Origin: a virus
IMG/VR virus record: IMGVR_UViG_3300037193_000547
Location: 1-31,849 of that record
Strand: one strand, 5' to 3'
DNA: 31,849 nt
A program made the position numbers and the translations under genes. The notes beneath the pieces are model-generated. The model saw only the letters and a list, made by a program, of their open reading frames with translations, was not told the DNA's origin and did no database searches. Every line of letters starts with the position of its first letter. Positions within the stretch are counted from its first letter, which is position 1. Below, in pieces: positions 1-6,226 of the stretch.

Positions 1-225
1 GAGGCTAGGCTGAAGCTTCTCTGATTTGTATTTGGCGTATGCCAACAATTCAGCGGTTTTAAGATCGGTAATTGCCCGGGCTTTTATCTCAGAAGAAAGT
101 CCTATTAAGTTCACTAATCTTAAAAGCTTACCTTGCAAGCCGTCCAAGTCATCTTTGTCGACTTCAAGTTCAATAGCTGATCTGATTGTTGCCGCCTTTT
201 GGTTAAATGTTAAATCTTTTTCCAT
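1..225 (-). CDS. Hypothetical protein, C-terminus off the window
   Basis: An open frame of 75 codons starts at an ATG at 225 and runs without a stop to the left edge, so the C-terminus is missing. The product starts MEKDLTFNQKAATIRSAIE and is rich in Lys, Leu and Ala, probably helical. It overlaps the end of the preceding gene in the leftward operon by 16 nt, which fits translational coupling. I do not recognise a family. Lying downstream of a Bet recombinase it could belong to a recombination or replication module, but nothing seen proves this. Confidence 0.6.
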   Translation of the reverse strand, partial: MEKDLTFNQKAATIRSAIELEVDKDDLDGLQGKLLRLVNLIGLSSEIKARAITDLKTAELLAYAKYKSEKLQPSL

Positions 226-497
226 CTTGATTCTTGGAAATTATCTCTTTCAACTCTTAATCTTGTGGCCTCAACACACTCTGAAACATCTTGCGGTATT
301 GAATGATAACCCATAATAGGCATATACTGTTCAAGTTTCGATATGTGTTCCTTTGCTTCAGTTTCAGTTAGCTTGAATGCGTTCATTTCATACCAATATT
401 TTTCTTCTGGTGAAATCAAGGCCACCGAGATCATATAACAAAGTCTCCTATAAGTGGTTTCATTTTGCTGATCCGTTAGTATATCCAGGAAATCCAT
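210..497 (-). CDS. Hypothetical protein, 95 aa
   Basis: A small acidic-to-neutral soluble protein with no visible signal peptide, membrane segment or metal-binding motif. Its start overlaps the end of the Bet recombinase gene by 38 nt and its end overlaps the next gene by 16 nt, so it is embedded in the leftward operon. The sequence is mostly helical in character (for example TETEAKEHISKLEQYMP). No family is recognised. Its position just after bet makes a recombination accessory role conceivable, which is inference only. Confidence 0.6.
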   Translation of the reverse strand: MDFLDILTDQQNETTYRRLCYMISVALISPEEKYWYEMNAFKLTETEAKEHISKLEQYMPIMGYHSIPQDVSECVEATRLRVERDNFQESRWKKI

Positions 498-1227
498 TCA
501 AGCGTTTTTTAATTGCTTCAATTGCCTTTTTATAGTTTTCTGCATTCTGCTCCTTTTTCCAGTTGTCTGGATGTAGTTTAGTGGCTTCAGGATCATTACT
601 GAAGATAACATATTCATTGTATAGCGAAATATATTCAGCGTGCAGTTCGTCTATGTCAGTAGTTATAATTTCTGGTTCCTGTGGCACATTGTTCGATTGC
701 TGCATTTCATCGTTCGTGTACAATCCACTTAAGTCTTGTGGGTATGCTTTTCGTAACGCCAGAGCTTCAGCTACTTTTGATAACATGGTGTGAGGCATCT
801 TTTTCCACATATGATCCTGTCCGGATTGCGGCACATACTCACTCCAATAAGCCACGCCTACAGCCGCCTGATACCTGATATCGCCACGAAATTTGTATAC
901 ACGAACCTTGCAGCACAATAAATTACCATTCTCATCGTTTAAAAATTCTGGCTCGTCTTGCCCTCCATAATCCCCCGATCTTTCAGCAATAACTCGGAAG
1001 CCATCAATTGATGTTTGTATAGTCATTTTGCTTCCTTGGTTTTTGTCGTAGCGATGGATGCAATATATTTGCCTGGTAAGAGGATCTAGTCCGGTACGTT
1101 TAGCCTGGTATAAAAACAATTGCAATTCATCAATAGTGGCCTTTGGCGCTATTTGCTTTTTAATAAGTGTTACCTGCTCATCTGTGAAAGTGATTCTTTC
1201 AGTTGTAGTAGTTAATAGTTGGCTCAT
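460..1227 (-). CDS. bet: RecT/Bet-family single-strand annealing recombinase
   Basis: Proteins of this family bind single-stranded DNA and anneal complementary strands during phage replication and recombination, usually with a partner 5'-3' exonuclease. The 255-residue product matches the lambda Bet branch. An N-terminal segment (roughly residues 15-50) holds the helix QAKRTGLDPLTRQIY, followed by IQTSIDGFRVIAERSGDYGG (about residues 70-89), both very typical of Bet proteins. The length is normal for the family. The C-terminal third (after about residue 185) is less conserved and charged. It lies in a leftward operon and its ATG overlaps the stop of the 40-aa gene upstream. No exonuclease partner is visible in the window; it may lie beyond the left edge. 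The function call is firm. Confidence 0.9.
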   Translation of the reverse strand: MSQLLTTTTERITFTDEQVTLIKKQIAPKATIDELQLFLYQAKRTGLDPLTRQIYCIHRYDKNQGSKMTIQTSIDGFRVIAERSGDYGGQDEPEFLNDENGNLLCCKVRVYKFRGDIRYQAAVGVAYWSEYVPQSGQDHMWKKMPHTMLSKVAEALALRKAYPQDLSGLYTNDEMQQSNNVPQEPEIITTDIDELHAEYISLYNEYVIFSNDPEATKLHPDNWKKEQNAENYKKAIEAIKKRLNGFPGYTNGSAK

Positions 1228-1346
1228 ATCTCAATGGTTAATATTTTGGCATCCCAATATTCCGCGAATAACTCGAAGTCTTTGGAAGTATCGAATATAG
1301 ATTCGTAATATTTTGTAATTCCATTTAGTGTAATGTAGCGTATCAT
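1224..1346 (-). CDS. Small hypothetical protein, 40 aa
   Basis: A 40-codon frame beginning MIRYITLNGITKYYES. Its TGA stop overlaps the ATG of the Bet gene by 4 nt (ATGA), the same coupling used throughout this operon, which is the main reason to believe it is translated. It fills an otherwise empty stretch between two genes. No family is recognised. Confidence 0.5.
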   Translation of the reverse strand: MIRYITLNGITKYYESIFDTSKDFELFAEYWDAKILTIEI

Positions 1347-1349
1347 TTT

Positions 1350-1538
1350 TTAATTTTGAATTATCCTTTCTTGTGCCTCAACTTGAATTTTAGCGTTAGC
1401 AATTTGAGTGATTAGCAAATCTATATCTTCTCGTTCAGAATCCGTAACAGTCTTTAATTCAAGTTTGCAGTACATCATTAGTTCACCGTATAGACTTAAT
1501 TGCTCTTTGGTAAAATCTGTTAGCTTAGTGATCTTCAT
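1350..1538 (-). CDS. Small hypothetical protein, 62 aa
   Basis: A short helical protein (MKITKLTDFTKEQLSLYGEL at the N-terminus; alternating charged and Leu/Ile residues near DIDLLITQIANAKIQVEAQE). It has no Cys and no membrane segment. The ATG overlaps the stop of the upstream 123-aa gene by 4 nt. Function unknown. Confidence 0.55.
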   Translation of the reverse strand: MKITKLTDFTKEQLSLYGELMMYCKLELKTVTDSEREDIDLLITQIANAKIQVEAQERIIQN

Positions 1539-1906
1539 TTGCTTTGCTGGTTATAGTAGTTGATGCCTTTGATCGGTTCAATCAGATTTGCATACACCTC
1601 ATTCAAATCCAGTGTCTGTATTGCGTGCAACAATTCCGCCCTCCATAGCTTACAATTATGCAGGATGTCACCATCTACTATTTCAGCGGTCTTTATCTTA
1701 TGAATCCATTCATCCAGTTCCAAAAGAACCTTCTTGCACACCGGTATAGTCCAATCCCAAGAGGTGTGATATTTAAGTTCATTGGCTTTAATGCAATGTA
1801 TAATACGGCTTGACTTTTGAAAGTCATACCATTTCACGCCTTTATCTTCGATAACTGGCATGTCCATAAACCTTGCAATGATCTCGTTATTGTATATAGT
1901 GTTCAT
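1535..1906 (-). CDS. Hypothetical protein, 123 aa
   Basis: Soluble protein rich in Trp, Ile and Lys. Several Trp residues (WYDFQKSS, TSWDWTIPV, ELDEWIHK, CKLWRAELLH) suggest a compact helical fold. Both ends are coupled to neighbours by 4-nt overlaps. No motif is recognised that would give a function. Confidence 0.6.
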   Translation of the reverse strand: MNTIYNNEIIARFMDMPVIEDKGVKWYDFQKSSRIIHCIKANELKYHTSWDWTIPVCKKVLLELDEWIHKIKTAEIVDGDILHNCKLWRAELLHAIQTLDLNEVYANLIEPIKGINYYNQQSK

Positions 1907-2100
1907 ATCAATTCTGGTTTAGTGAAGGAACCGCCAAATTTCTCTTGCCATTCGTACACCTGCTCAAATCCAACCTCATTTTGAAGAAACTCGATGAAGT
2001 CATAATATTCTTGAGTCATAATAAAATTAGCCTTATCAGTTTCTAAAAGAGGCGGTCGGCTTACTCTATCCCAGTCAGTAACGTTATTCATAGTGTTCAT
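1903..2100 (-). CDS. Hypothetical protein, 65 aa
   Basis: Small acidic protein with aromatic residues (EYYDFIEFLQNEVGFEQVYE). Its ATG overlaps the TGA of the coiled-coil frame ending at 2097 and its TGA overlaps the next gene, so it sits inside the coupled operon. No family recognised. Confidence 0.55.
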   Translation of the reverse strand: MNTMNNVTDWDRVSRPPLLETDKANFIMTQEYYDFIEFLQNEVGFEQVYEWQEKFGGSFTKPELI

Positions 2101-2255
2101 AAGGGTTTAAGAGCTTGTAATTCTTTTTTGATTTCTATAACCGTTGATTCATGCACGTAATCCGCACAGTTTAAGGCCTGAATAACAAGCTCCCTCAGTC
2201 TTTGATTATCTTCTTTTAATTCTTGATTTCCGGTAGTAGCTAAAGCATGATGCTT
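2097..2255 (-). CDS. Coiled-coil segment lacking its own start; probable -1 frame part of the gene at 2317
   Basis: This frame encodes about 52 residues with a heptad-like stretch (ELKEDNQRLRELVIQALN) and its TGA overlaps the ATG of the next gene at 2100. It has no ATG, GTG or TTG start of its own after the upstream gene ends. A longer reading from an ATG at 2420 exists, but that part lies antiparallel in meaning to a better-supported gene (2314-2604), read in another frame. A -1 shift at the A5 run (2254-2258) would join it to the membrane segment starting at 2317, giving a 73-residue anchored coiled-coil protein. Recoding, mutation or a sequence error are all possible. Confidence 0.4.
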   Translation of the reverse strand, partial: KHHALATTGNQELKEDNQRLRELVIQALNCADYVHESTVIEIKKELQALKPL

Positions 2256-2317
2256 TTTCCTGATAAGTAGATCAGGAACAACACAACGAACACGATGAAG
2301 GTGATGATCTTTTTCAT
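2240..2317 (-). CDS. Membrane microprotein, 25 aa (or N-terminus of a frameshifted protein)
   Basis: The ATG at 2317 overlaps the TGA of the upstream gene by 4 nt. The product MKKIITFIVFVVLFLIYLSG is a positively charged start followed by one strong membrane helix, and it stops at TAG at 2240. Without a shift it is a 25-residue membrane peptide. With a -1 shift at the A5 run near its end it continues into the coiled-coil frame to 2097. The start is well supported by the coupling pattern; which of the two products is made is uncertain. Confidence 0.5.
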   Translation of the reverse strand: MKKIITFIVFVVLFLIYLSGKSIML

Positions 2318-2604
2318 GACTGTAATCGTTTGATCTTCTCCTCCAGAATGATGTTGTATTCAAGAGTACGAGCGAGCTCCAACGCAAGCTCAGTTGGTTG
2401 AATCTCTCGCACCAAATCAAAATGCTTTACTCTGCCTTCGAATCCGTTTTCCCATTGTACCCGACAAATGAATTCGCATGATGGATAAGGGATCGGAACA
2501 GCGTCAATACTCTGACCTAATTCGTTCTTGATCTCTACCAATTTTCCGTTGAGAACGGTATCTCTGAGGCGCACTCTCGAGCCGATTTTTAGTTGTGTGA
2601 TCAT
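2314..2604 (-). CDS. Hypothetical protein, 96 aa, small beta-barrel-like N-terminus
   Basis: I chose the ATG at 2604 because it overlaps the TGA of the upstream gene by 4 nt; an ATG 33 nt earlier would add 11 residues inside the neighbour. The first 60 residues (LKIGSRVRLRDTVLNGKLVE, then VQWENGFEGRVKHFDLV) look like a short beta-rich fold of the KOW/SH3 kind, often seen in phage accessory proteins. The C-terminus is helical and charged. Function unknown. Confidence 0.55.
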   Translation of the reverse strand: MITQLKIGSRVRLRDTVLNGKLVEIKNELGQSIDAVPIPYPSCEFICRVQWENGFEGRVKHFDLVREIQPTELALELARTLEYNIILEEKIKRLQS

Positions 2605-3059
2605 AGTTGGCTTGATGTTTGGTAAGTGAAGCGGCAATAAGAAAGGCCAGCCGCCTGAAGCAGCTGACCTTCTTGTTTACCTCTACAATGGGACATCAAT
2701 TCGCGGTTGACATGACCAGCAACTGTAGGAAAGGTGTCGTTAAAGTCTTGAATGTTTTTTTCCGTGTGGGGAGTTGCCTTCATAATGTCAGTGCGAATTG
2801 ATAGGATGAAGTAAAACAAAACTTTACAAAACGACAAATAAAATGCCATAGTGTTTACGCTCTGAAATTCTTTTCTAAGCATTTCTTTTTGTCTTTGCTG
2901 ATAAACCGAATAAAGATTATTACAGGTCTTACAGGTTACATGTTCAATTCTATCCGTTGATGGACTGTCTGTTTCAACAAGTCCACATAGTGTGGGGCCT
3001 GAATACTCATGGTTATGTGACTCATTAGTCCTTTCAATCTCTGCGAAATGCATTTTCAT
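2601..3059 (-). CDS. Hypothetical protein, 152 aa, with Cys-based N-terminal motif
   Basis: The N-terminal part holds TLCG and later VTCKTCNNLY (Cys at about residues 25, 43 and 46), an arrangement found in small phage proteins thought to bind zinc. A hydrophobic stretch follows (around residues 71-86, MAFYLSFCKVLFYFIL) that could be one membrane segment. The C-terminal region is unremarkable and ends in an ATGA overlap with the next gene. An alternative start two codons in (at 3053) is possible. The combination may mean two short domains; no function can be assigned. Confidence 0.5.
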   Translation of the reverse strand: MKMHFAEIERTNESHNHEYSGPTLCGLVETDSPSTDRIEHVTCKTCNNLYSVYQQRQKEMLRKEFQSVNTMAFYLSFCKVLFYFILSIRTDIMKATPHTEKNIQDFNDTFPTVAGHVNRELMSHCRGKQEGQLLQAAGLSYCRFTYQTSSQL

Positions 3060-3112
3060 ATGTTTTTATAAAAGCCCTCAATAACTCGTAAAGAGGGCGT
3101 TGATGTTCAACT

Positions 3113-3337
3113 TTAATCTCTATCAAGTGGAAGTTTAAGCCACTTCATTTTCTTCTGATTGATCTTCACGGCTACTACATCCGTTACCCATTTCTTTTCG
3201 TCAAAGTCGTACCATCCGACCACGAACTTTTTACGCATACCATCGATGTCTATTAAAACATCTTCTGAAAAGCCATCACCAGTATTTTCAGGTAATTGAT
3301 GACTTTCGAAAGCGGGCCAACCATCTAGAATGTTCAT
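3113..3337 (-). CDS. DUF551-like small protein, 74 aa
   Basis: The pattern of LPENTGDGFSEDVLIDIDG, a central WYDFDEKKW and a C-terminal KMKWLKLPLDRD resembles DUF551 proteins, small phage and prophage proteins of unknown role that end in a W-x-P-LP motif. The resemblance is by eye. Its ATG overlaps the stop of the upstream 113-aa gene by 4 nt. Confidence 0.55.
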   Translation of the reverse strand: MNILDGWPAFESHQLPENTGDGFSEDVLIDIDGMRKKFVVGWYDFDEKKWVTDVVAVKINQKKMKWLKLPLDRD

Positions 3338-3675
3338 CGTACTGACCCCTCGTTCGTTGCTAAATCCTTCACTTCAGGATTACCTATAAATTCAGTTCGG
3401 CAGTTGTGGCAGAAATCACACCATGCATTAAAGAACGCGGCTGAATAATTGTAAGGGTTGGCAGACTCCATAGCATAACTATGGCGATCAATTGAAACTT
3501 TTATGATCTGCTTTGTGCCTTTCATGTACTCATAATTGAACCAGTTATCACTGTGCGTGAACTTTACCTCATAACCGTCTTTTTCAAGGTCAGCAGGTAA
3601 TGTTCTACCATTTGTAAAGCAACCCCACATAGACATCTGTAGTGCTTTAAGAGAAATGTTAATTGAGATATTCAT
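3334..3675 (-). CDS. Hypothetical protein, 113 aa
   Basis: A soluble protein with many aromatic residues (SDNWFNYEYMKGTKQ, NPYNYSAAFFNAW) and a short CDFCHNC cluster near residues 86-92 that might bind a metal. It follows the 24-aa frame at 3677-3751 by one base and is coupled to the DUF551-like gene. No family recognised. Confidence 0.55.
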   Translation of the reverse strand: MNISINISLKALQMSMWGCFTNGRTLPADLEKDGYEVKFTHSDNWFNYEYMKGTKQIIKVSIDRHSYAMESANPYNYSAAFFNAWCDFCHNCRTEFIGNPEVKDLATNEGSVR

Positions 3676-3676
3676 A

Positions 3677-3751
3677 TCATTTGTTGTTCAGTTGTCCGCT
3701 GTCCCCCGGTTTAGTTTTCATAGTAGGTGTTGTATAATAGTGTTCTGTCAT
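3677..3751 (-). CDS. Possible microprotein, 24 aa
   Basis: An ATG at 3751 opens six bases after the stop of the upstream 61-aa gene and the frame closes one base before the ATG of the next gene. It begins MTEHYYTTPTMKTKPGDSG. The exact fit between neighbours in a compact operon is the only support; the sequence is low in information. Confidence 0.35.
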   Translation of the reverse strand: MTEHYYTTPTMKTKPGDSGQLNNK

Positions 3752-3757
3752 GAGGGG

Positions 3758-3943
3758 TTAACGATTCGCTCTTCTTGAAGCCTTTGCCATTTCAAGTCTG
3801 CGTTTACGCTTCTTCCATTTCTTGTCAGACATTGTGAATTGTTTTGGACTCGAAACCTCATAACTTGTCAATGAAATATCCGGATCATCCATTATTGTAG
3901 CTGTGATAATTGCCATCGATTTTACTTTGTCAATAAGTTTCAT
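3758..3943 (-). CDS. Small basic protein, 61 aa
   Basis: The C-terminal half is strongly basic (KKWKKRKRRLEMAKASRRAN), which would suit nucleic acid binding. The N-terminal half is neutral. No fold or family is recognised. It lies in the leftward operon, 31 bases after the stop of the upstream gene. Confidence 0.5.
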   Translation of the reverse strand: MKLIDKVKSMAIITATIMDDPDISLTSYEVSSPKQFTMSDKKWKKRKRRLEMAKASRRANR

Positions 3944-3974
3944 ATGGGTGTTTCTTTTTATTCTGTCATTTGGG

Positions 3975-4136
3975 TTATTTCGCGAACATTAAAATGTAAC
4001 TGATGCTGGTGAAATGAGTAAGCAGCAACTGACACTCAACCCAAACAGGTATTTCCTCACCTGAATAGTGACACAGTAAAACATAGTTGATTAATTCGTC
4101 TAGTTTCAGTTTATCATTATCTGTAGTCATAGACAT
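3975..4136 (-). CDS. Small hypothetical protein, 53 aa
   Basis: I chose the ATG at 4136, four bases after the TAA of the upstream gene, over an ATG at 4175 that would lie inside that gene. The product begins MSMTTDNDKLKLDELINYVL and is mostly helical, with one Cys pair. No family recognised. Confidence 0.5.
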   Translation of the reverse strand: MSMTTDNDKLKLDELINYVLLCHYSGEEIPVWVECQLLLTHFTSISYILMFAK

Positions 4137-4140
4137 GTTT

Positions 4141-4443
4141 TTATATCTTAGTTCCAGCACATTCGAAGTTGACATTTAATCCAATCGTCCATATAATAGA
4201 CTCTCGCACGCTTTCATCCATTGATTCATCGGTCATATAATATAACCCTTGAGGTTTGTAAGAGTATTTTACAACTCTTCTCTGACCATCATCCCAATAG
4301 TATTCCAGTGATACGCTGATCCTGAAGTCATTTCCAGCATCGTCTTCAATGGTGTCGGTGTAGTGCTCTTGTTGAAAATATAATGCAGGATCAGGCCTGT
4401 AAGTTATGTTGTTCGGGTCGTGTAAGTCTCTGTTGGTTTCCAT
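4141..4443 (-). CDS. Hypothetical protein, 100 aa
   Basis: Soluble protein rich in Tyr and Asp with alternating polar and aromatic residues (RISVSLEYYWDDGQRR, VVKYSYKPQGLYYMT), suggesting a beta-rich domain. It starts six bases after the stop of the 46-aa frame at 4450-4590. No function can be assigned. Confidence 0.55.
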   Translation of the reverse strand: METNRDLHDPNNITYRPDPALYFQQEHYTDTIEDDAGNDFRISVSLEYYWDDGQRRVVKYSYKPQGLYYMTDESMDESVRESIIWTIGLNVNFECAGTKI

Positions 4444-4449
4444 AGCGTG

Positions 4450-4590
4450 TTACTGATCTTTAAATCTTGCTACCGTGTAGTCCAACTGTAAGCAACTGCG
4501 GTAAGTTAATACCGTCAGCAGTAAACCAGGTCTTTTATGCTGGCCTCTCCAAGTTATTGTTTTGTGGATCTGCTTTTGTAAGTGAGTCAT
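4450..4590 (-). CDS. Possible small basic protein, 46 aa
   Basis: An ATG at 4590 opens a frame (MTHLQKQIHKTITWRGQHKR at the start) that stops six bases before the ATG of the 100-aa gene. It fills the only gap in this part of the operon. A competing 21-codon frame starts at 4600 and overlaps it. The spacing favours the 46-codon frame, but the sequence alone is weak evidence. Confidence 0.4.
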   Translation of the reverse strand: MTHLQKQIHKTITWRGQHKRPGLLLTVLTYRSCLQLDYTVARFKDQ

Positions 4591-4607
4591 AGCGTTTCAT
4601 TTTTATT

Positions 4608-4657
4608 CCACGTGTGGCCGCTGGTGAACTTATCCGTGAGTCCAGCGGCCAGCGTGG
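4608..4657 (-). repeat. Inverted repeat / RNA hairpin directly after a stop codon
   Basis: A perfect 9-bp stem (GGCCGCTGG at 4616-4624 with CCAGCGGCC at 4642-4650, 17-base loop) is extended by CCACG (4608-4612) pairing with CGTGG (4653-4657). It begins one base past the stop of the 67-aa leftward gene. No T run follows in the leftward direction, so it is not a standard intrinsic terminator; it may process or stabilise the leftward mRNA or lower expression of later genes. Confidence 0.6.
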
Positions 4658-4658
4658 A

Positions 4659-4862
4659 TTATGACAATGGGTTGGTACGTGCGTATTCCTTAAACTGTTG
4701 AATTCTGTATCGAGCATCTTGTGAATTATTCTCGATATAAGAACATTCTTTGTTCCTTGTTCCGCGATACATCATTGTGCCGGGAGTAATCTTTGCAAAG
4801 TACAAGCCGTTAACTTGTTCCAGTGTGATTGTATAACCGTTAATTTGCTCTGATCGTGTCAT
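4659..4862 (-). CDS. Hypothetical protein, 67 aa
   Basis: A small protein starting MTRSEQINGYTITLEQVNGL with a beta-rich first half and a helical, charged C-terminus (SQDARYRIQQFKEYARTNP). It lies four bases after the first gene of the leftward operon and is followed at once by a strong hairpin. No family recognised. Confidence 0.55.
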   Translation of the reverse strand: MTRSEQINGYTITLEQVNGLYFAKITPGTMMYRGTRNKECSYIENNSQDARYRIQQFKEYARTNPLS

Positions 4863-4866
4863 GTTT

Positions 4867-5052
4867 TTATCTCAGTTTAAGACCCTGTTCGATAATTTGA
4901 CCTTGTAACCAGTTAATGCCACGAGCGGCAAAAAATCCACGTCTCCAGCATTCACTTTTACCAGTTTTATAATCTACTCTTATTTCAGTCTCTGAATAAG
5001 CAGAATTTCTGATTATTGCGTTTGCGAGGATTGCGGTGCTTTGTGTTTTCAT
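4867..5052 (-). CDS. First gene of the leftward operon, 61 aa, unknown
   Basis: I chose the ATG at 5052 (MKTQSTAILANAIIRNSAYS) because it lies about 20 bases downstream of a good Bacteroidota-type promoter; the upstream ATG at 5103 would place that promoter inside the gene. The C-terminal half carries CWRRGFFAARGINWLQG. No family recognised. As the promoter-proximal gene it may be an early regulator or host-takeover protein, which is inference. Confidence 0.5.
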   Translation of the reverse strand: MKTQSTAILANAIIRNSAYSETEIRVDYKTGKSECWRRGFFAARGINWLQGQIIEQGLKLR

Positions 5053-5073
5053 AGTGTAGTGCGTTTGATGAAT

Positions 5074-5104
5074 CAAAGGTAATAATAATTTAATTACTGT
5101 CAAT
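5074..5104 (-). promoter_or_regulatory. Leftward promoter, Bacteroidota type
   Basis: On the minus strand ATTG (5104-5101) is followed after exactly 19 bases by TACCTTTG (5081-5074). The known Bacteroides consensus is TTTG, 19-20 bases, TAnnTTTG, so only one base differs. Transcription would begin near 5070 and leave a leader of under 20 bases before the ATG at 5052. Confidence 0.65.
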
Positions 5105-5162
5105 ACTTACCAGTAAAAATATTTTAATTATTTTTTATTAGGATACTTCAAAGTAATTTAAC

Positions 5163-5170
5163 TACCTTTG
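5163..5170 (+). promoter_or_regulatory. Rightward promoter -7 element, possibly leaderless
   Basis: TACCTTTG matches TAnnTTTG and ends four bases before the ATG of the 60-aa gene at 5175, so the transcript would begin at or next to the start codon. No good TTTG lies 19-20 bases upstream, so the promoter may be weak or need an activator. Confidence 0.5.
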
Positions 5171-5174
5171 AACT

Positions 5175-5357
5175 ATGAAAGGAAGAAAACCAATATACCA
5201 GCCAGAAGGCCTTGAAATAGGCGAAAAAATTCAATTAAAAGGCAATAGCAAGGGTTTTGCGAATCAGTATGCATATCAGTTCAGGCGTAAACACCCTGGT
5301 AAAATCTTTAAAAAGATTACCGAGAACGGGAAAATATATATAGAACGAATAGCATAG
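5175..5357 (+). CDS. Small basic protein, 60 aa, possible regulator
   Basis: Begins MKGRKPIYQPEGLEIGEKIQ and is very rich in Lys and Arg (RRKHPGKIFKKITENGK). It is the first rightward gene across the divergent control region, where phages often keep regulators, and its basic charge would suit nucleic acid binding. No helix-turn-helix is clear. Function is inferred from place and charge only. Confidence 0.55.
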   Translation: MKGRKPIYQPEGLEIGEKIQLKGNSKGFANQYAYQFRRKHPGKIFKKITENGKIYIERIA

Positions 5358-5382
5358 AGATATACACTTTAGCGAGTAAGAA

Positions 5383-5520
5383 ATGATGACGCGTAAACAA
5401 TTATATAAAGCTCTTTCCTGTCACAAGTATGTTGCCGCTAGATGGGATGATGGTGATGTCACTGGTGTTAATTGTACGGTCGCTTTTATTGGGTTTGAAA
5501 TCACTTCCAACAGACAATAA
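5383..5520 (+). CDS. Small hypothetical protein, 45 aa
   Basis: A 45-codon frame (MMTRKQLYKALSCHKYVAAR at the start) with a plausible A-rich start region (AAGAAATG). It lies in an otherwise empty stretch between two genes. The sequence has a helical start and a beta-like end (NCTVAFIGFEITSN). No family recognised. Confidence 0.4.
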   Translation: MMTRKQLYKALSCHKYVAARWDDGDVTGVNCTVAFIGFEITSNRQ

Positions 5521-5589
5521 ACGGACGCGTATTGTAAGCTTCAGACCGATATCATTTCAGGAGTACATACGGATTAAAATTCCATTCAA

Positions 5590-5766
5590 ATGACTTCAAA
5601 AGAATATCAGGAATTAATTAAAAGTAAGAAGGTGCCCGAACCGGTACTTGAGTTTGGCAAGCTTACAACAAAAGATGCGCTAAAAGCTATGGGTGCCTAC
5701 TTCGATCTTGACAGTAAGAAGGTAAGTTTCTGGATCAGGCAGATGGAATTAAACGGTAAGATATGA
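5590..5766 (+). CDS. Small hypothetical protein, 58 aa
   Basis: A frame starting MTSKEYQELIKSKKVPEPVL whose TGA overlaps the ATG of ninG by 4 nt (ATGA). The C-terminal half (TTKDALKAMGAYFDLDSKKV, then SFWIRQMELNGKI) reads like a small helical DNA-contact domain, although I cannot name it. The coupling to ninG supports translation. Confidence 0.55.
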   Translation: MTSKEYQELIKSKKVPEPVLEFGKLTTKDALKAMGAYFDLDSKKVSFWIRQMELNGKI

Positions 5767-6200
5767 GCTACTACAAATTCGCTGTACGTAAATCACCTGT
5801 AACCGATCGGCAAAAAGCTATCCGTAAACTGGATGATATTTTTTCTGAGTATATCCGGATACGCGATTGTGATTCAAATGGAATGGTAACATGTATTACC
5901 TGCCCTGATTATCAACACTGGACAGACATGGATTGCGGACACTTCGTCAAACGTGGAAATTCATCAGTAAGATGGGAACTGCAAAACGCCCACGGGCAAT
6001 GCCGCCTATGTAATTCAACGCATGACGGTAGAGAAGATGAACATGCTAAAGCTATCGACAGATTGTACGGAGAAGGAACAGCAGAGAAACTACGCAAGCG
6101 CGGAGCGGAGGATGAAAAGTTTATGATCCATGATCTTGAAGGCATGTACCAAGAATTAAGGAAAGAAGTCAAAGCATTGAAAGACGAAAAGTTTAAGTAA
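5763..6200 (+). CDS. ninG: NinG/Rap-like recombination protein
   Basis: Lambda NinG (Rap) is a structure-specific endonuclease acting on recombination intermediates. This 145-aa protein shows the typical layout: a helix KLDDIFSEYIRIRD (residues 22-35), a CITC knuckle (Cys44, Cys47), then DCGHF (58-61, like the GHY/GHF core of NinG) and CRLCN (Cys80, Cys83) that would complete a zinc site in an HNH-like fold. The C-terminus is a charged helix. It is shorter than lambda NinG (204 aa). It overlaps the preceding 58-aa gene by 4 nt. A general HNH-like zinc nuclease is the alternative. Confidence 0.8.
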   Translation: MSYYKFAVRKSPVTDRQKAIRKLDDIFSEYIRIRDCDSNGMVTCITCPDYQHWTDMDCGHFVKRGNSSVRWELQNAHGQCRLCNSTHDGREDEHAKAIDRLYGEGTAEKLRKRGAEDEKFMIHDLEGMYQELRKEVKALKDEKFK

Positions 6201-6226
6201 AACTACTTTATAATAAAAAGGTTCCT

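Larger units (their letters stand above)
5073..5171. repeat. Imperfect palindrome spanning the divergent control region
   Basis: TCAAAGGTA (5073-5081) is matched exactly by TACCTTTGA (5163-5171) on the other side, and inner segments TTTAATTACT (5089-5098) and AGTAATTTAA (5152-5161) pair at 9 of 10 positions. Each arm contains the -7 element of an outward-facing promoter. This could be a shared binding site controlling early leftward and rightward transcription, or simply two copies of one promoter. Confidence 0.55.

Noticed and set aside
2318-2420. A longer start at 2420 for the coiled-coil frame ending at 2097 (107 aa in total)
   Set aside because: The added part lies wholly inside the better-supported gene 2314-2604, read in another frame, and gives an Arg/Trp/His-rich unnatural sequence. 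The coupled start at 2317 is preferred.
4535-4717. A 60-aa frame on the minus strand
   Set aside because: Its N-terminal third overlaps the gene at 4659-4862 and runs through the strong hairpin; the 46-aa frame at 4450-4590 fits the gaps between neighbours much better.
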